The notes beneath the pieces are model-generated. The model did no database searches, was not told the origin of the DNA, and saw only the letters and a program-made list of their open reading frames with translations. A stretch of DNA of 64,000 nucleotides from Dictyoglomus sp. (GTDB lineage: Bacteria > Dictyoglomota > Dictyoglomia > Dictyoglomales > Dictyoglomaceae), in the NCBI GenBank assembly GCA_025060475.1, contig JANXBZ010000004.1, positions 69,908-133,907 of the forward strand, read 5' to 3'. Positions 43,050 through 52,075 of the stretch are shown here, piece by piece; positions within the stretch are counted from its first letter, which is position 1; each line of letters starts with the position of its first letter. The translations under genes and the position numbers were made by a program.

Positions 43050-44202
43050 CAGGGATCCTATGATTGCAGAACTTACATTTTCCTCCCTTAATATTATTCT
43101 CTAAGACTTGAAAATGGATCCTCTTAATTACTACCTTTTTACATTTGGGGCAAAAGGTACTGTTTGCTACATGTCCAGGAACATTACCGATGGTTACATA
43201 TTCCAATCCTACTTCCATGGCAATATTTCTTGCCTTCTCTAAGGTTTCAATAGGAGTTGGAGGAAGACGGTTCAATTTATAGGCAGGGAAAAATCTTGTA
43301 AAATGTACTGGGACTTCTTTCCCTAAATTATCTCTTATCCAGATACACATTTCCCTTATCTTATCTAAATTATCGTTTAAAGTGGGAATTATAAGGCAGG
43401 TAATTTCAAACCATACTCCTGATTTTTTAATGGTTTTTAAGGTAGAGAGAACAGGTTCCAAATCTGAAAAAGATGTTTCTCTATAAAACTCAGAAGTAAA
43501 TCCCTTTAAATCCACACAAACTGCATCAAGATATTTGAGAATTTCCTTTAAGGGCTCCTGATTTATAGCCCCATTAGTATGAAGATATACTCTTAATCCA
43601 TGTTTTTTAGCAAGTCTTGATACATCATATACCCATTCATAAAAGGTTGTGGGCTCGTTATAGGTAAAAGATATGGAAGAACAGCCATATCCTCGAGCTT
43701 TAGAAACTGCTTCTTCGGGAGAAAGATAGGGAAGTTTAAGCTCATCTTGAGTGCGTGTGGAAAGATGCCAGTTATGGCAAAAACTGCATTTGAAATTACA
43801 GCCTGCAGTACCAAAGCATAGGGTAAAGGTTCCTGGAAGAAAATGAAGAAGGGGCTCTTTTTCTACGGGATCAATCTGGGCAGTTACTCTCCCATAAACT
43901 AAAGTATAAAGGGTTCCCTTTTTATTTATTCTATTGGTACAATAACCTCTTCCTCCATCGGGTATGGTACAACGTCTAAAACAAAGTTGACATTGGACCA
44001 TATTATTGGGAAGCTTAATGTAATACTTGGCTTCTACATCTCTTTCTTTAGAAGATAGGGATTTTTTTAGTAGCTCTAATTCTAAAGAGGGAATAGGTGT
44101 ATCTCCTTTAAAAATCATGGCTCCTCCTGCTATCAAAAAGGAAAGAAGAAATATAATCTGAAGGAAAACGTAAAAATTATCTTTTAATTTTTTGAATTTC
44201 AA
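43036..44202 (-). CDS. AmrS-type radical SAM protein with N-terminal membrane anchor
   Basis: A 388-residue enzyme. A hydrophobic helix (residues 11-30) probably anchors it. The body matches the radical SAM component of the AmmeMemoRadiSam system: CQLCFRRCTIPDGGRGYC (near 70), HFLPGTFTLCFGTAGC, the CxxxCxxC cluster motif CNFKCSFCHNW (near 135), then SFTYNEPTTFYEW. A C-terminal zinc-ribbon-like part CPKCKKVV...CKFCNHRIPG follows. The usual partners Memo and AMMECR1 are not adjacent. It starts with TTG after AAGGAGGG and is followed by the spermidine-synthase-like and CcdA-like membrane genes in overlap. The reaction is unknown. Confidence 0.87.
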   Translation of the reverse strand: MKFKKLKDNFYVFLQIIFLLSFLIAGGAMIFKGDTPIPSLELELLKKSLSSKERDVEAKYYIKLPNNMVQCQLCFRRCTIPDGGRGYCTNRINKKGTLYTLVYGRVTAQIDPVEKEPLLHFLPGTFTLCFGTAGCNFKCSFCHNWHLSTRTQDELKLPYLSPEEAVSKARGYGCSSISFTYNEPTTFYEWVYDVSRLAKKHGLRVYLHTNGAINQEPLKEILKYLDAVCVDLKGFTSEFYRETSFSDLEPVLSTLKTIKKSGVWFEITCLIIPTLNDNLDKIREMCIWIRDNLGKEVPVHFTRFFPAYKLNRLPPTPIETLEKARNIAMEVGLEYVTIGNVPGHVANSTFCPKCKKVVIKRIHFQVLENNIKGGKCKFCNHRIPGVWE

Positions 44203-44223
44203 TTTAATCCCTCCTTAATAAAT

Positions 44224-44252
44224 ATTATACCCTCTATAATCTGTGTTTTCAA
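44224..44252 (-). promoter_or_regulatory. Promoter of radical SAM membrane cluster
   Basis: TTGAAA (44252-44247), 17 bases, TATAAT (44229-44224) on the minus strand, with predicted start about 15 bases before the TTG start codon at 44202 and an AAGGAGGG site between. Confidence 0.75.
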
Positions 44253-44290
44253 ATAAATTACAGGACTTCCAGATTATTCATAACTAAAAC

Positions 44291-44667
44291 TTGAGGATAA
44301 AATTCTTTAATCCTTTGTTGATTTTCCTAATGGTTATCTTTTTTATAAGCGGTTTTATTCCAATAGATATTACACCACCAGTGGTTGAAATAATAACCCC
44401 TAAAGATGGAGATGAGGTATCAGGAAAAGTGAATATAAAAATCGAAGCAGTGGATAATGTAAGAGTAGAAAGAGTAGAGCTTTATGTTAATGGTGTAATG
44501 GTAGATGAAGATTATTATGAAATAGGATAGGAAAAGATGGAACTATTTATATTGGAAGTTATGATACGTATCTTTATGCTATAAATTCAGAAAGTTTAGG
44601 ACTTTCAGATTCTCTATGACCAAAGTTTAAATATAATGAGCAGAATACTGGTTGTATCGTGGGGTAG
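44291..44667 (+). pseudogene. Remnant of Ig-like/PQQ-propeller surface protein
   Basis: A TTG opens a frame with a signal-anchor (FFNPLLIFLMVIFFISGF), then a bacterial Ig-like domain (PPVVEIITPKDGDEV, VDNVRVERVELYVNG) that stops at 44528-44530. In another frame, starting at 44530, comes GKDGTIYIGSYDTYLYAIN, a textbook PQQ-type beta-propeller repeat. A TGA at 44617-44619 follows, exactly where related proteins have Trp, then PKFKYNEQNTG, the WPxFxxNxQNTG opening of such propellers. So one frameshift, one TGG-to-TGA change and large deletions have ruined a surface protein. Fills the gap between two intact genes. Confidence 0.8.
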
Positions 44668-44689
44668 AAGAAATCTCAGATGGCTCATT

Positions 44690-45130
44690 TTAAAGAAGTT
44701 TTTCTAGAATTTTACATGCAGTTTCTACATATTTAGGACAGATAGTTTTAAATAAATTTTCTTCTTTTGCCTTTTTAAGTCCTTCTTCTGTTCCTAAATC
44801 AACTCCCCCCAAAAGATCTATACAATTAATAGATCTATAAATAGTTTCAAATTCCTTAATAAACTCCTTTACTTTAGGATATATTCTTTCCTTTCCAGAA
44901 TCTATATCTTCTTCTTTAAAGAAACCATATTTTAAGCCTAAAACAAGAATTGCTCCCGATACTGCTCCACATATTCTACCCGTTCTTCCAATACCACCGC
45001 CAAGTCCACTTGCTATTAATAAAGCAGTTTTTTCGTCTAGACCAAAGTCCTCAGAAAAGGCAGTAAATACCGATTGAGAACAGTTAAAACTTTTATTAAA
45101 GATAGAAAGAGCCTTTTCTACTTTATCCAT
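44690..45130 (-). CDS. C_GCAxxG_C_C family redox protein
   Basis: A 146-residue helical protein with the spaced cysteines of the C_GCAxxG_C_C family (split-Soret-cytochrome-like): NCSQSVFTAF (near residue 17), GRICGAVSGAIL (near 55), INCIDLLGGVD (near 105) and TICPKYVETA (near 130). Members probably bind metal or heme-like groups in anaerobes; the function is unproven. The ATG at 45130 has AAAGGAGG upstream; an in-frame start at 45187 would be 19 residues longer and lacks a site. Divergent from the DUF2207 gene. Confidence 0.88.
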   Translation of the reverse strand: MDKVEKALSIFNKSFNCSQSVFTAFSEDFGLDEKTALLIASGLGGGIGRTGRICGAVSGAILVLGLKYGFFKEEDIDSGKERIYPKVKEFIKEFETIYRSINCIDLLGGVDLGTEEGLKKAKEENLFKTICPKYVETACKILEKLL

Positions 45131-45215
45131 TTTACTTCCTCCTTTTTTATAAATTTTATCATCAAAATCTAAAAATGATATAATCAAAAAATAAGACTTT
45201 TATCGAGGTGAAGCT

Positions 45216-47048
45216 ATGAAAAAAACTTTTAAGCTATTTTTTATGTTATTCATTCTCACCCTCTTTATTACTCAAGCCTATGCTAAAGAATATAGAATAA
45301 AGGAAGCTAAAATTTTCTACACCATATATCCCACTGGAGAAATTGAAGTTATTAACAATTTAACTTATGTCTTTTCAGGCTCTTTTTCTAAAGCGTGGAT
45401 TACTATTCCTAAGGGTAAATATAAAATAAAAGATATATCAGTGGAAGAAGTGCTTGGAGAAAGAAGGATTTCTTATATATACAATCCAGAAACTTCTGAT
45501 CGAATTCCCAATACCTTTGATGCTGTACAGGATAGTAAGCAATATAAGATAAGCTGGTTTTATAGAGCTAACAATGAAGAAAAGACCTTTAGTATAAGAT
45601 ATAAACTTGTAGAAGCTCTTAAAGTTTATGACGATGTAGGAGAGTTTTATTGGAAAGTATGGGGAGGAGAGTGGGATATAGGTCTTCCTGCTCTATGGGT
45701 GGAGGTAAATTTACCTTCTGAAATTAAAAGTATAGATGAAGTAAATTACTGGCTTCACCCTAAAGTAGAAGGACAAATTGGTATCAGAAAAGATTATAAG
45801 GGTATTGTTGCTTATGCAGGAAAAATTCCACCCCGTCAATGGGTAGAGGTAAGAGTTGTTTTCCCAAGAAGTTATTTGAAAGATCTTGATCCTTTTAAAG
45901 TGCAACTTATCTCTCAAAAGGGGAGAGATTTAATAATTTCTGAAGAGGAAAATTGGAAAAGACAAGAGGAACAAAAATTAAAAGTTGTAAATACTCTTCA
46001 AAAAGTTTTTATTTTTGCATATATAATATTACTCCTTTTAGGTTTCTACTTTCCCTTTAAGGTTTATCGTAGATATGGAATAGAGCCCAAGGTTGAATAT
46101 TATAGGGATTATGAACAAGAACCACCAGCAGATATTCCTCCCGCCTGGGTAGAAATGCTTATTAATCAGAGTTCTTATCTTTCTTCTAATTCAATAGTAG
46201 CATCTACTTTGGAGCTTGCAAGAAGAGGATATATAAAAATTCAAGAAGAAATAAAGGAAGGATTTTTAGGAAGTAAACATAAAGAGTACAAGATAATAAT
46301 TACTAATAAAGAAATAGAAAAAGATCTTTCCGAAGAATTGAAGCTTTTACTTTATGAGTTTAAAAAAATGGGTAATGAATTTTACATATCAGAATTAAGA
46401 AAGAAGAATCTTATAGATTTCAAGAAGGATTTTGATAATACAGTTAAAAATCATGTTTACAAAGAAAAGAAGTGGATAAACGAGGAAGGTAAATGGGATC
46501 TTTTTAAGATTATGTTAGTATGGGTCTTTGTAGGTTTATTTTATTTATTTATCTTTATGCTTTTCGAGATCTTAAGGAAGGAGCTTTTCTTATTTAGTAT
46601 AGGATTATGGGGAACATTAATATTAAATATTATAATATCTGTTATTTTTATATATCCTGTTCGAAGATATTCTGAAGAAGGAAAACTTCTCGCTTTAAGA
46701 TGGAAGGCACTTAAGAGGTTCTTAAAGGACTTTTCTCTTATATCTCAGCATCCACCATCTTCCTTAGTTTTATGGGAGAAATATCTTGTTTATGGAACTG
46801 TCCTTGGAGTTGCAAAAGAAGTATTAAAAGCCATGCAAATGTTAAATGTGCCCATTGAGAATATAAGTTGGTATAATCCTGTTTATAGCAGTTCCATAGG
46901 GAATTTGTCAGATTCCTTTGAAAGTTTTACTTCTTCTTTTGAAGCTTTCAGTAGTGCCTTTTCAAGTAGTATAGCTTCTTCCACTGGAACATCTTCTTCA
47001 GGAGGGGGAGGGGGTGGTGGAGGTGGGGGTGGAGGTGGAGCAGACTAA
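45216..47048 (+). CDS. DUF2207 membrane protein with poly-glycine tail
   Basis: A 610-residue protein with a signal peptide (to about residue 23), an extracytoplasmic beta-rich DUF2207 domain (about 25-235), and a membrane helix at about 260-280. A cytoplasmic region starts at YRRYGIEPKVEYYRDYEQEPP. Two more helices lie near 435-485, and a Ser-rich tail ends in thirteen glycines then AD. DUF2207 proteins are widespread and uncharacterised. A TATAAT at 45179-45184 may be its -10 box. The phosphoketolase gene follows after 27 bases and may share the transcript. Confidence 0.87.
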   Translation: MKKTFKLFFMLFILTLFITQAYAKEYRIKEAKIFYTIYPTGEIEVINNLTYVFSGSFSKAWITIPKGKYKIKDISVEEVLGERRISYIYNPETSDRIPNTFDAVQDSKQYKISWFYRANNEEKTFSIRYKLVEALKVYDDVGEFYWKVWGGEWDIGLPALWVEVNLPSEIKSIDEVNYWLHPKVEGQIGIRKDYKGIVAYAGKIPPRQWVEVRVVFPRSYLKDLDPFKVQLISQKGRDLIISEEENWKRQEEQKLKVVNTLQKVFIFAYIILLLLGFYFPFKVYRRYGIEPKVEYYRDYEQEPPADIPPAWVEMLINQSSYLSSNSIVASTLELARRGYIKIQEEIKEGFLGSKHKEYKIIITNKEIEKDLSEELKLLLYEFKKMGNEFYISELRKKNLIDFKKDFDNTVKNHVYKEKKWINEEGKWDLFKIMLVWVFVGLFYLFIFMLFEILRKELFLFSIGLWGTLILNIIISVIFIYPVRRYSEEGKLLALRWKALKRFLKDFSLISQHPPSSLVLWEKYLVYGTVLGVAKEVLKAMQMLNVPIENISWYNPVYSSSIGNLSDSFESFTSSFEAFSSAFSSSIASSTGTSSSGGGGGGGGGGGGGAD

Positions 47049-47075
47049 AAATATTTATAAAGAAGGGGTGATTTA

Positions 47076-49457
47076 ATGTTTGAAAAGTTAAATGAATATT
47101 GGAAAGCTTGCTGTTATCTATCCGCTGGTATGATCTATTTATGGGATAATCCTCTTTTGAAGGAACCTTTAAGATCTGAACATATTAAGGAGAGACTTTT
47201 GGGGCATTGGGGAGCAAGTCCTGGACTTTCTTTTGTTTATGTACATGGTAATAGAGTAATTAATAAGTATGATTTAAATTGTATATTCATAGCAGGACCT
47301 GGACATGGTGCTCCTGGTGTTGTGGCACCAGCATACTTAGAGGGTACTATAAGTGAACTTTATTCTCAATTTAGTCAGGATGAGGAGGGTATAAAAAATT
47401 TATTTAAGGCTTTTTCTTTTCCTGGTGGGCTTGGAAGCCATTGTACTCCAGAACTTCCTGGATCTATTCAAGAAGGAGGAGAATTAGGTTATGCTCTTTC
47501 TCATGCCTATGGAGCAGTATTCGATAATAAGGATCTTATTGCTATAACAGTAGTTGGAGATGGAGAAGCAGAAACTGGACCTTTAGCTACATCCTGGCAT
47601 TCTAATAAATTTTTAAATCCTTTACGAGATGGAGCAGTACTTCCTGTTCTTCTTCTAAATGGATATAAAATTAATAATCCAACTATCTTGTCGAGAATAA
47701 GTAATGAGGAATTATTATCCTTATTCAAAGGTTATGGTTATGAGCCATTTATGGTAGAAGGAGAAGATTCTTTAGAGGTACATGAAAAGATGGCTTCTGC
47801 TATGGATATGTGTGTGGAGAAAATACTTAATATTTGGGATACCGCAAGGAGTCAGAATAAACCCTTCAGACCTTTCTGGCCCATGATTATATTAAGAACT
47901 CCAAAAGGATGGACTGCCCCAAGAAAAGTAGGAAATCATTATATTGAGGGATATTGGAGAGCTCATCAGGTACCTTTTTCTGATGCAAAAGAAAATCCAG
48001 AAACATTGAAAGTCTTAGAAGAATGGTTAAGAAGCTACGAACCTGAGAAACTTTTTACAAAGGAAGGAAAATTAAGAGAAGATTTGAGAGAATTATCTCC
48101 TAAAGGTAATAAGAGAATGAGTGCTAATCCTCACGCTAATGGGGGAGTTTTAAGAAGAGAGTTAAAGCTTCCTGATATCAGAAAAATAGCAATAGAGGTG
48201 AAAGAGGCAATTAAAACTTCTGCAGAAAATACAAGACCTCTTGGTATATTCTTGAAGGAAATTATTAAACTAAATCCCGATAATTTTAGAGTGTTTGGGC
48301 CTGATGAAACAAAGTCAAATAGAATTGATGCAGTATTTGAGTTTGGAAAAGCTTGGATGGCTGATATATTACCTGAAGATGAAGATGAAGGATTTCTTAC
48401 TCCCTTTGGAAGAACCATGGAAATCCTTTCGGAGCACACTATAGAAGGATGGCTTGAGGGATATCTTCTTACTGGAAGGCACGGATTTTTAAATACTTAC
48501 GAAGGTTTTGCTCCTATTATATCCTCCATGGTAAATCAATTCGGAAAATGGCTTGATATTTCCTCTGATGTACCTTGGAGAGCACCTATCTCTTCTCTTA
48601 ATCTTCTTCTTACATCCGTAGTATGGAGACAGGATCATAATGGCTTTACTCATCAGGATCCTGGTTTTATTACTTCTATTGTAGATAAATGGCCTAACGT
48701 AGTAAGAGTTTACTTTCCTCCTGATGCTAATACTCTTCTTTGTACTGTATGGCATTGTTTCCAGACTACTAATCGTATAAACATTATTGTTATAGATAAG
48801 CAAAAGCATCCTCAATATTTAAGCATAGAAGAAGCCTTTAAACATGCTATGAAAGGCATAGGAATATGGGACTTTGCTAGTAATCATCCTGAGGAAGATC
48901 CCGATGTAGTAATAGCAAGTTGTGGAGATATACCTACAAAGGAAGCAATATGCGCTGTGAAAATTTTAAAGAAACTTTTCCCTGAACTTAAAATAAGATT
49001 TGTAAACGTAGTAAATCTATTTACTTTAACTCCTAATACGGAGCATCCCGATGGACTTACCGATAAGGAGTTTGATTCTTATTTTACAAAAGATAAGCCA
49101 GTAATCTTTAATTTCCATGGTTACCCATGGCTTATTCATAGACTTACTTACAGGAGAACTAATCACAGAAATATTCATGTAAGAGGATATAGAGAAAATA
49201 GAAAGATAGGAATAGACGCGGGATATTTAACGCCCTTTTTAGAGGGAAGAGGTGGAATAACAACTCCAATGCAACTTGCTATACTAAACCAGATAGATAG
49301 ATTCAGTATAGCCATGGATGTTATAGAAAGGGTAGAGAGCTTACAAAGTAGAGGAGGATATTATAAAGATCTTTTAAAGAATAAGCAGATTGAGGCTTTG
49401 GAATATGCTTATCAGAATGGGGTAGATAAAGAATTTGAAGATTTTGAATGTAAATAA
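47076..49457 (+). CDS. xfp: Phosphoketolase (xylulose-5-P/fructose-6-P)
   Basis: A 793-residue thiamine-diphosphate enzyme of full family length. It splits xylulose-5-phosphate (and often fructose-6-phosphate) to acetyl phosphate plus glyceraldehyde-3-phosphate (or erythrose-4-phosphate). Visible are the N-terminal YLSAGMIYL and [26 protein letters not shown], the thiamine motif [13 protein letters not shown] (near residue 150), SANPHANGG, and the late [11 protein letters not shown]-like [14 protein letters not shown]. All conserved blocks are intact. GAAGGGGTG precedes the ATG. It gives the organism a phosphorolytic route from pentoses to acetyl phosphate. Confidence 0.97.
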   Translation: MFEKLNEYWKACCYLSAGMIYLWDNPLLKEPLRSEHIKERLLGHWGASPGLSFVYVHGNRVINKYDLNCIFIAGPGHGAPGVVAPAYLEGTISELYSQFSQDEEGIKNLFKAFSFPGGLGSHCTPELPGSIQEGGELGYALSHAYGAVFDNKDLIAITVVGDGEAETGPLATSWHSNKFLNPLRDGAVLPVLLLNGYKINNPTILSRISNEELLSLFKGYGYEPFMVEGEDSLEVHEKMASAMDMCVEKILNIWDTARSQNKPFRPFWPMIILRTPKGWTAPRKVGNHYIEGYWRAHQVPFSDAKENPETLKVLEEWLRSYEPEKLFTKEGKLREDLRELSPKGNKRMSANPHANGGVLRRELKLPDIRKIAIEVKEAIKTSAENTRPLGIFLKEIIKLNPDNFRVFGPDETKSNRIDAVFEFGKAWMADILPEDEDEGFLTPFGRTMEILSEHTIEGWLEGYLLTGRHGFLNTYEGFAPIISSMVNQFGKWLDISSDVPWRAPISSLNLLLTSVVWRQDHNGFTHQDPGFITSIVDKWPNVVRVYFPPDANTLLCTVWHCFQTTNRINIIVIDKQKHPQYLSIEEAFKHAMKGIGIWDFASNHPEEDPDVVIASCGDIPTKEAICAVKILKKLFPELKIRFVNVVNLFTLTPNTEHPDGLTDKEFDSYFTKDKPVIFNFHGYPWLIHRLTYRRTNHRNIHVRGYRENRKIGIDAGYLTPFLEGRGGITTPMQLAILNQIDRFSIAMDVIERVESLQSRGGYYKDLLKNKQIEALEYAYQNGVDKEFEDFECK

Positions 49458-49633
49458 GATAAATGTTTAATAATTAAGGGAGAAGAACCTTTTGGGGGAG
49501 GGGGACTAACTCTTTATATACTCGAAAGTTTTTTAACCTGGTAAAGTAAAAGCAACCTAATAAAATTTTAAAAGATTTTTAATTTATTTTTAAATATTAT
49601 CCTTTAGAATGAATAAAAAGAGGTGAGGTTTTC

Positions 49634-50749
49634 ATGAGTGTAAAAAATTATGAGATTACAAAAGAAGTCTATCTTATTAGAGAAGATTCTACTAATTTTT
49701 CCCTAAATAGCTATCTCATAGATATTTCCTCAAAGAATAAGATATATAAAATACTCATTGATCCTTTACCTTATAAATACTATGAAGAATTTATAAAAAT
49801 ATTAAAAGAATCATGGAAAAAGGATGATATTAAATTCATCTTTATAAGCCATGAAGAATCAGGAATTTTATCCTCTATTCCAGAAATTTTAAAAATTTTT
49901 CCAGATGTCACTATTATAGCCTCTAAAGATATGTGTAAATATCTTAATATATATGGAATAAAAGAGGAACAGTTTCATCCCATTGAATTTATTCCTAATA
50001 AAAAGATTAAGTTAGAATCTAATGAGATGTATTTTTTCCATATTCCTTTTTGTACCTCAAGTTCTTCCTATATTCTTTATTATAGAGATAAAAATATCTT
50101 ATTTACAGGTAATTTTCTTAGTGGCTTTATAGTAAGGAAAGATGGTGAAATATTTGCTTCAGAGAGTTCTATATTAGGAATAAAGATGTTTCATGAGTAC
50201 CATATTTCAAATAGCTCGGTATTGAAAAATGCTCTTAATATTTTTGGAATGTTAGAAAATATTCCTGAGATAACTTTTCCTCATCATGGATATTTAATTA
50301 GAAAAAATCTTTTAGAGAAAATTTTCAAAGAGCTAAATGATCTAAAAGTTGGTCTTGAGTATATTAAGGATATGGAACTTACAGGAGAAAAATACCTTTT
50401 GGCATTAAATGAATTTCTAAAAGAAGTAGAAAAGGAGTTGGGGCATAAGTATGTACTTAGCAAGCTTCAAAAATTAAATGTGAGTTCTTCTCTTTATATG
50501 GAACTTTTTAATATAGAAGGTGGTATAATAACGGAAGTAAGAATAAACCCTTCTACTGCCTTTGACCTAATTACTAAAAAAGTAGAGGAAGATTTAGAAC
50601 CAGATAAAAGAAGACTGTGGGAAAATAAAATAAAGGATATTTTAGAAAAATATGGATTAGAGAGAGAAGAAAAAATAGAGGAAAAGGATTGGTTTATGGC
50701 TAGGTTTGAAAAGTTTTTGGAAACTTTTTCCCAACTTCATAAGCTTTAA
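49634..50749 (+). CDS. Flavodiiron-type metallo-beta-lactamase-fold protein with lost metal ligands
   Basis: A 371-residue protein whose first 240 residues follow the flavodiiron/ODP fold. The start is YLIDISSKNKIYKILIDPLP; FISHEESGIL stands where active enzymes have H-x-E-x-D-H, FFHIPFCTSSSSYIL holds the next His, LFTGNFLSGF replaces the usual GD, and FPHHGYL the last His. Asp and His of the first motif and the bridging Asp are missing, so a normal diiron centre is unlikely. The last 120 residues are helical and unknown. A separate flavodoxin gene follows after 32 bases, as if a flavodiiron protein had been split. Possible sensor or electron-transfer partner. Confidence 0.75.
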   Translation: MSVKNYEITKEVYLIREDSTNFSLNSYLIDISSKNKIYKILIDPLPYKYYEEFIKILKESWKKDDIKFIFISHEESGILSSIPEILKIFPDVTIIASKDMCKYLNIYGIKEEQFHPIEFIPNKKIKLESNEMYFFHIPFCTSSSSYILYYRDKNILFTGNFLSGFIVRKDGEIFASESSILGIKMFHEYHISNSSVLKNALNIFGMLENIPEITFPHHGYLIRKNLLEKIFKELNDLKVGLEYIKDMELTGEKYLLALNEFLKEVEKELGHKYVLSKLQKLNVSSSLYMELFNIEGGIITEVRINPSTAFDLITKKVEEDLEPDKRRLWENKIKDILEKYGLEREEKIEEKDWFMARFEKFLETFSQLHKL

Positions 50750-50781
50750 TTTTTTAATAATTAAATAGGAGGATAAAAAAG

Positions 50782-51285
50782 ATGCCAAAAGTTCTTATTA
50801 TTTTTGATAGTTTTAGTGGAAATACTAAGAGGATGGCAGAAGAGGTAGCAAGAGGAGTAATGGAGGTAGAAGGTGTAGAAGCTACTGTTAAACATGTAGA
50901 GGAAGCAAAGGGAGAGGATTTGTTGAAGTTTGATGGATTAATTGTGGGATCTCCTACTCATTGTGGTGTAGTTTCTTGGAGGATTAAAAAGTTTTTTGAT
51001 GAGAATGTAGATATTGCATGGGGAAGAGTAAAGGGAAAAATTGGAGCAGCTTTTACCTCCTCTGGAGGACTAGGAGGAGGAAATGAATTTGCTCTTCTTT
51101 CTATAATTTCTCTGCTTATGAACTATGGATATTTGGTTTTTGGACTGCCTGATTATTCTGCCCCCAAGGTTACTGCTCACTATGGAGCGGTAGCAGTGGG
51201 AACGCCACAAGTTGCAGAGTTAAAAGCTTGTAGAATGCTTGGAAGGCAGATGGCAGAATATTTGAAGATGATTAAAAGAGATTAA
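50782..51285 (+). CDS. Flavodoxin/WrbA-like flavoprotein
   Basis: A 167-residue flavodoxin-fold protein. It has the FMN phosphate loop FDSFSGNTKRMAEEVARG (residues 8-25), a second loop GSPTHCGVVSWRIKKFFD (near 57) and a third loop SSGGLGGGNEFALLS (near 94). Closest in layout to flavodoxin-like NAD(P)H:quinone oxidoreductases and to the C-terminal domain of flavodiiron proteins. It lies directly behind the degenerate flavodiiron-like gene, with AGGAGG upstream, so the two products likely interact. Confidence 0.9.
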   Translation: MPKVLIIFDSFSGNTKRMAEEVARGVMEVEGVEATVKHVEEAKGEDLLKFDGLIVGSPTHCGVVSWRIKKFFDENVDIAWGRVKGKIGAAFTSSGGLGGGNEFALLSIISLLMNYGYLVFGLPDYSAPKVTAHYGAVAVGTPQVAELKACRMLGRQMAEYLKMIKRD

Positions 51286-51291
51286 TCTTAT

Positions 51292-51903
51292 TTATCTTAT
51301 TAAAAACTCGCAATTTACTACTGCAGTAATTTCTTTATCAATAGAAGTAGTATCATTAATTCCATAGTCACTTACTTCTGTTGAATATAATGGAGTTATT
51401 TGAAAAACTCCCATATAGGCTGATCTTAATCTTTCTACTTTCGTTCCAGTACTTTTTGCAATTTGCTCTGCTCTTTTTACTGCATCTTCTGTAGCTAAGG
51501 AGAGCATTTCTATTTTGAGATCTGCAAGTTTAGTATAGAAATATTGAGGAGGAAGAGATTCAAACTGTACACCCACATTAATAAGTTCTGTAGATTTCCT
51601 AGAAAGTTCTGTAATTTTATCTATTTCTTTAGAAGTTATCTCTATTTTTTGGGATAGTCTATAGCCCTCTACTCTAGTAGTTGTAACACCATTCGGAAGA
51701 ATTTCGTAGATAACTGTTGTAGAAATAGAAGAAAAAATAATATCTTTTTCTGAAAGTCCTTTATTTATAAAATAATCTTTTACCTTCTTTTGACTCTCTG
51801 AAAGAAGTTTATATGCTTCTTTTAAAGTCTTTGCTTCTACAGTATATATTCCTGACCATTTAACAAGATCTGATCTTATCTGCTTTTTAGCAGAACCTGT
51901 CAC
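51292..51903 (-). CDS. SIMPL-domain (DUF541) protein, N-terminally damaged
   Basis: A 203-residue frame from a GTG at 51903 covers the SIMPL/DUF541 domain (TGSAKKQIRSDLVKWSG, GYRLSQKIEITS, EAVKRAEQIAKSTG, IDKEITAVVNCEFLI). Members are exported, and homologues start with a signal anchor before the VTGSA motif. That anchor can still be read upstream in the same frame (LFGISLTLSSYFIAQGLINF) but is cut off by two in-frame TAA codons. If translated at all, the product from this GTG would stay in the cytoplasm. Probably a recent pseudogene; the remaining domain shows no lesion. Confidence 0.7.
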   Translation of the reverse strand: MTGSAKKQIRSDLVKWSGIYTVEAKTLKEAYKLLSESQKKVKDYFINKGLSEKDIIFSSISTTVIYEILPNGVTTTRVEGYRLSQKIEITSKEIDKITELSRKSTELINVGVQFESLPPQYFYTKLADLKIEMLSLATEDAVKRAEQIAKSTGTKVERLRSAYMGVFQITPLYSTEVSDYGINDTTSIDKEITAVVNCEFLIR

Positions 51904-52020
51904 TCTTATTATTTTACTTTCTGATCTGAAGTTTATAAGTCCTTGAGCTATAAAGTAAGAAGAAAGGGTTAAAGATATACCAAATAAAGGGGAAGATTAA
52001 TTACAGATTAGTTAGAACAT
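51904..52020 (-). pseudogene. Disrupted 5' part of the SIMPL gene
   Basis: The likely original start is the ATG at 52020, with GGAGAG upstream. Its frame reads MF, TAA (52014-52012), LICN, TAA (51999-51997), then SSPLFGISLTLSSYFIAQG and on into the intact SIMPL domain without a shift. Two nonsense changes thus separate start and signal anchor from the rest. Confidence 0.65.
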
Positions 52021-52075
52021 ACTTGCAAAATCTCTCCTATGAATTATAATTTATAAAAATTTTAGGGGAAAAATA

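Noticed and set aside
49458-49633. Gap after phosphoketolase as a hidden gene or RNA
   Set aside because: Short frames on both strands, no paired stems beyond chance, and a G-rich patch without partner. I see nothing supportable.
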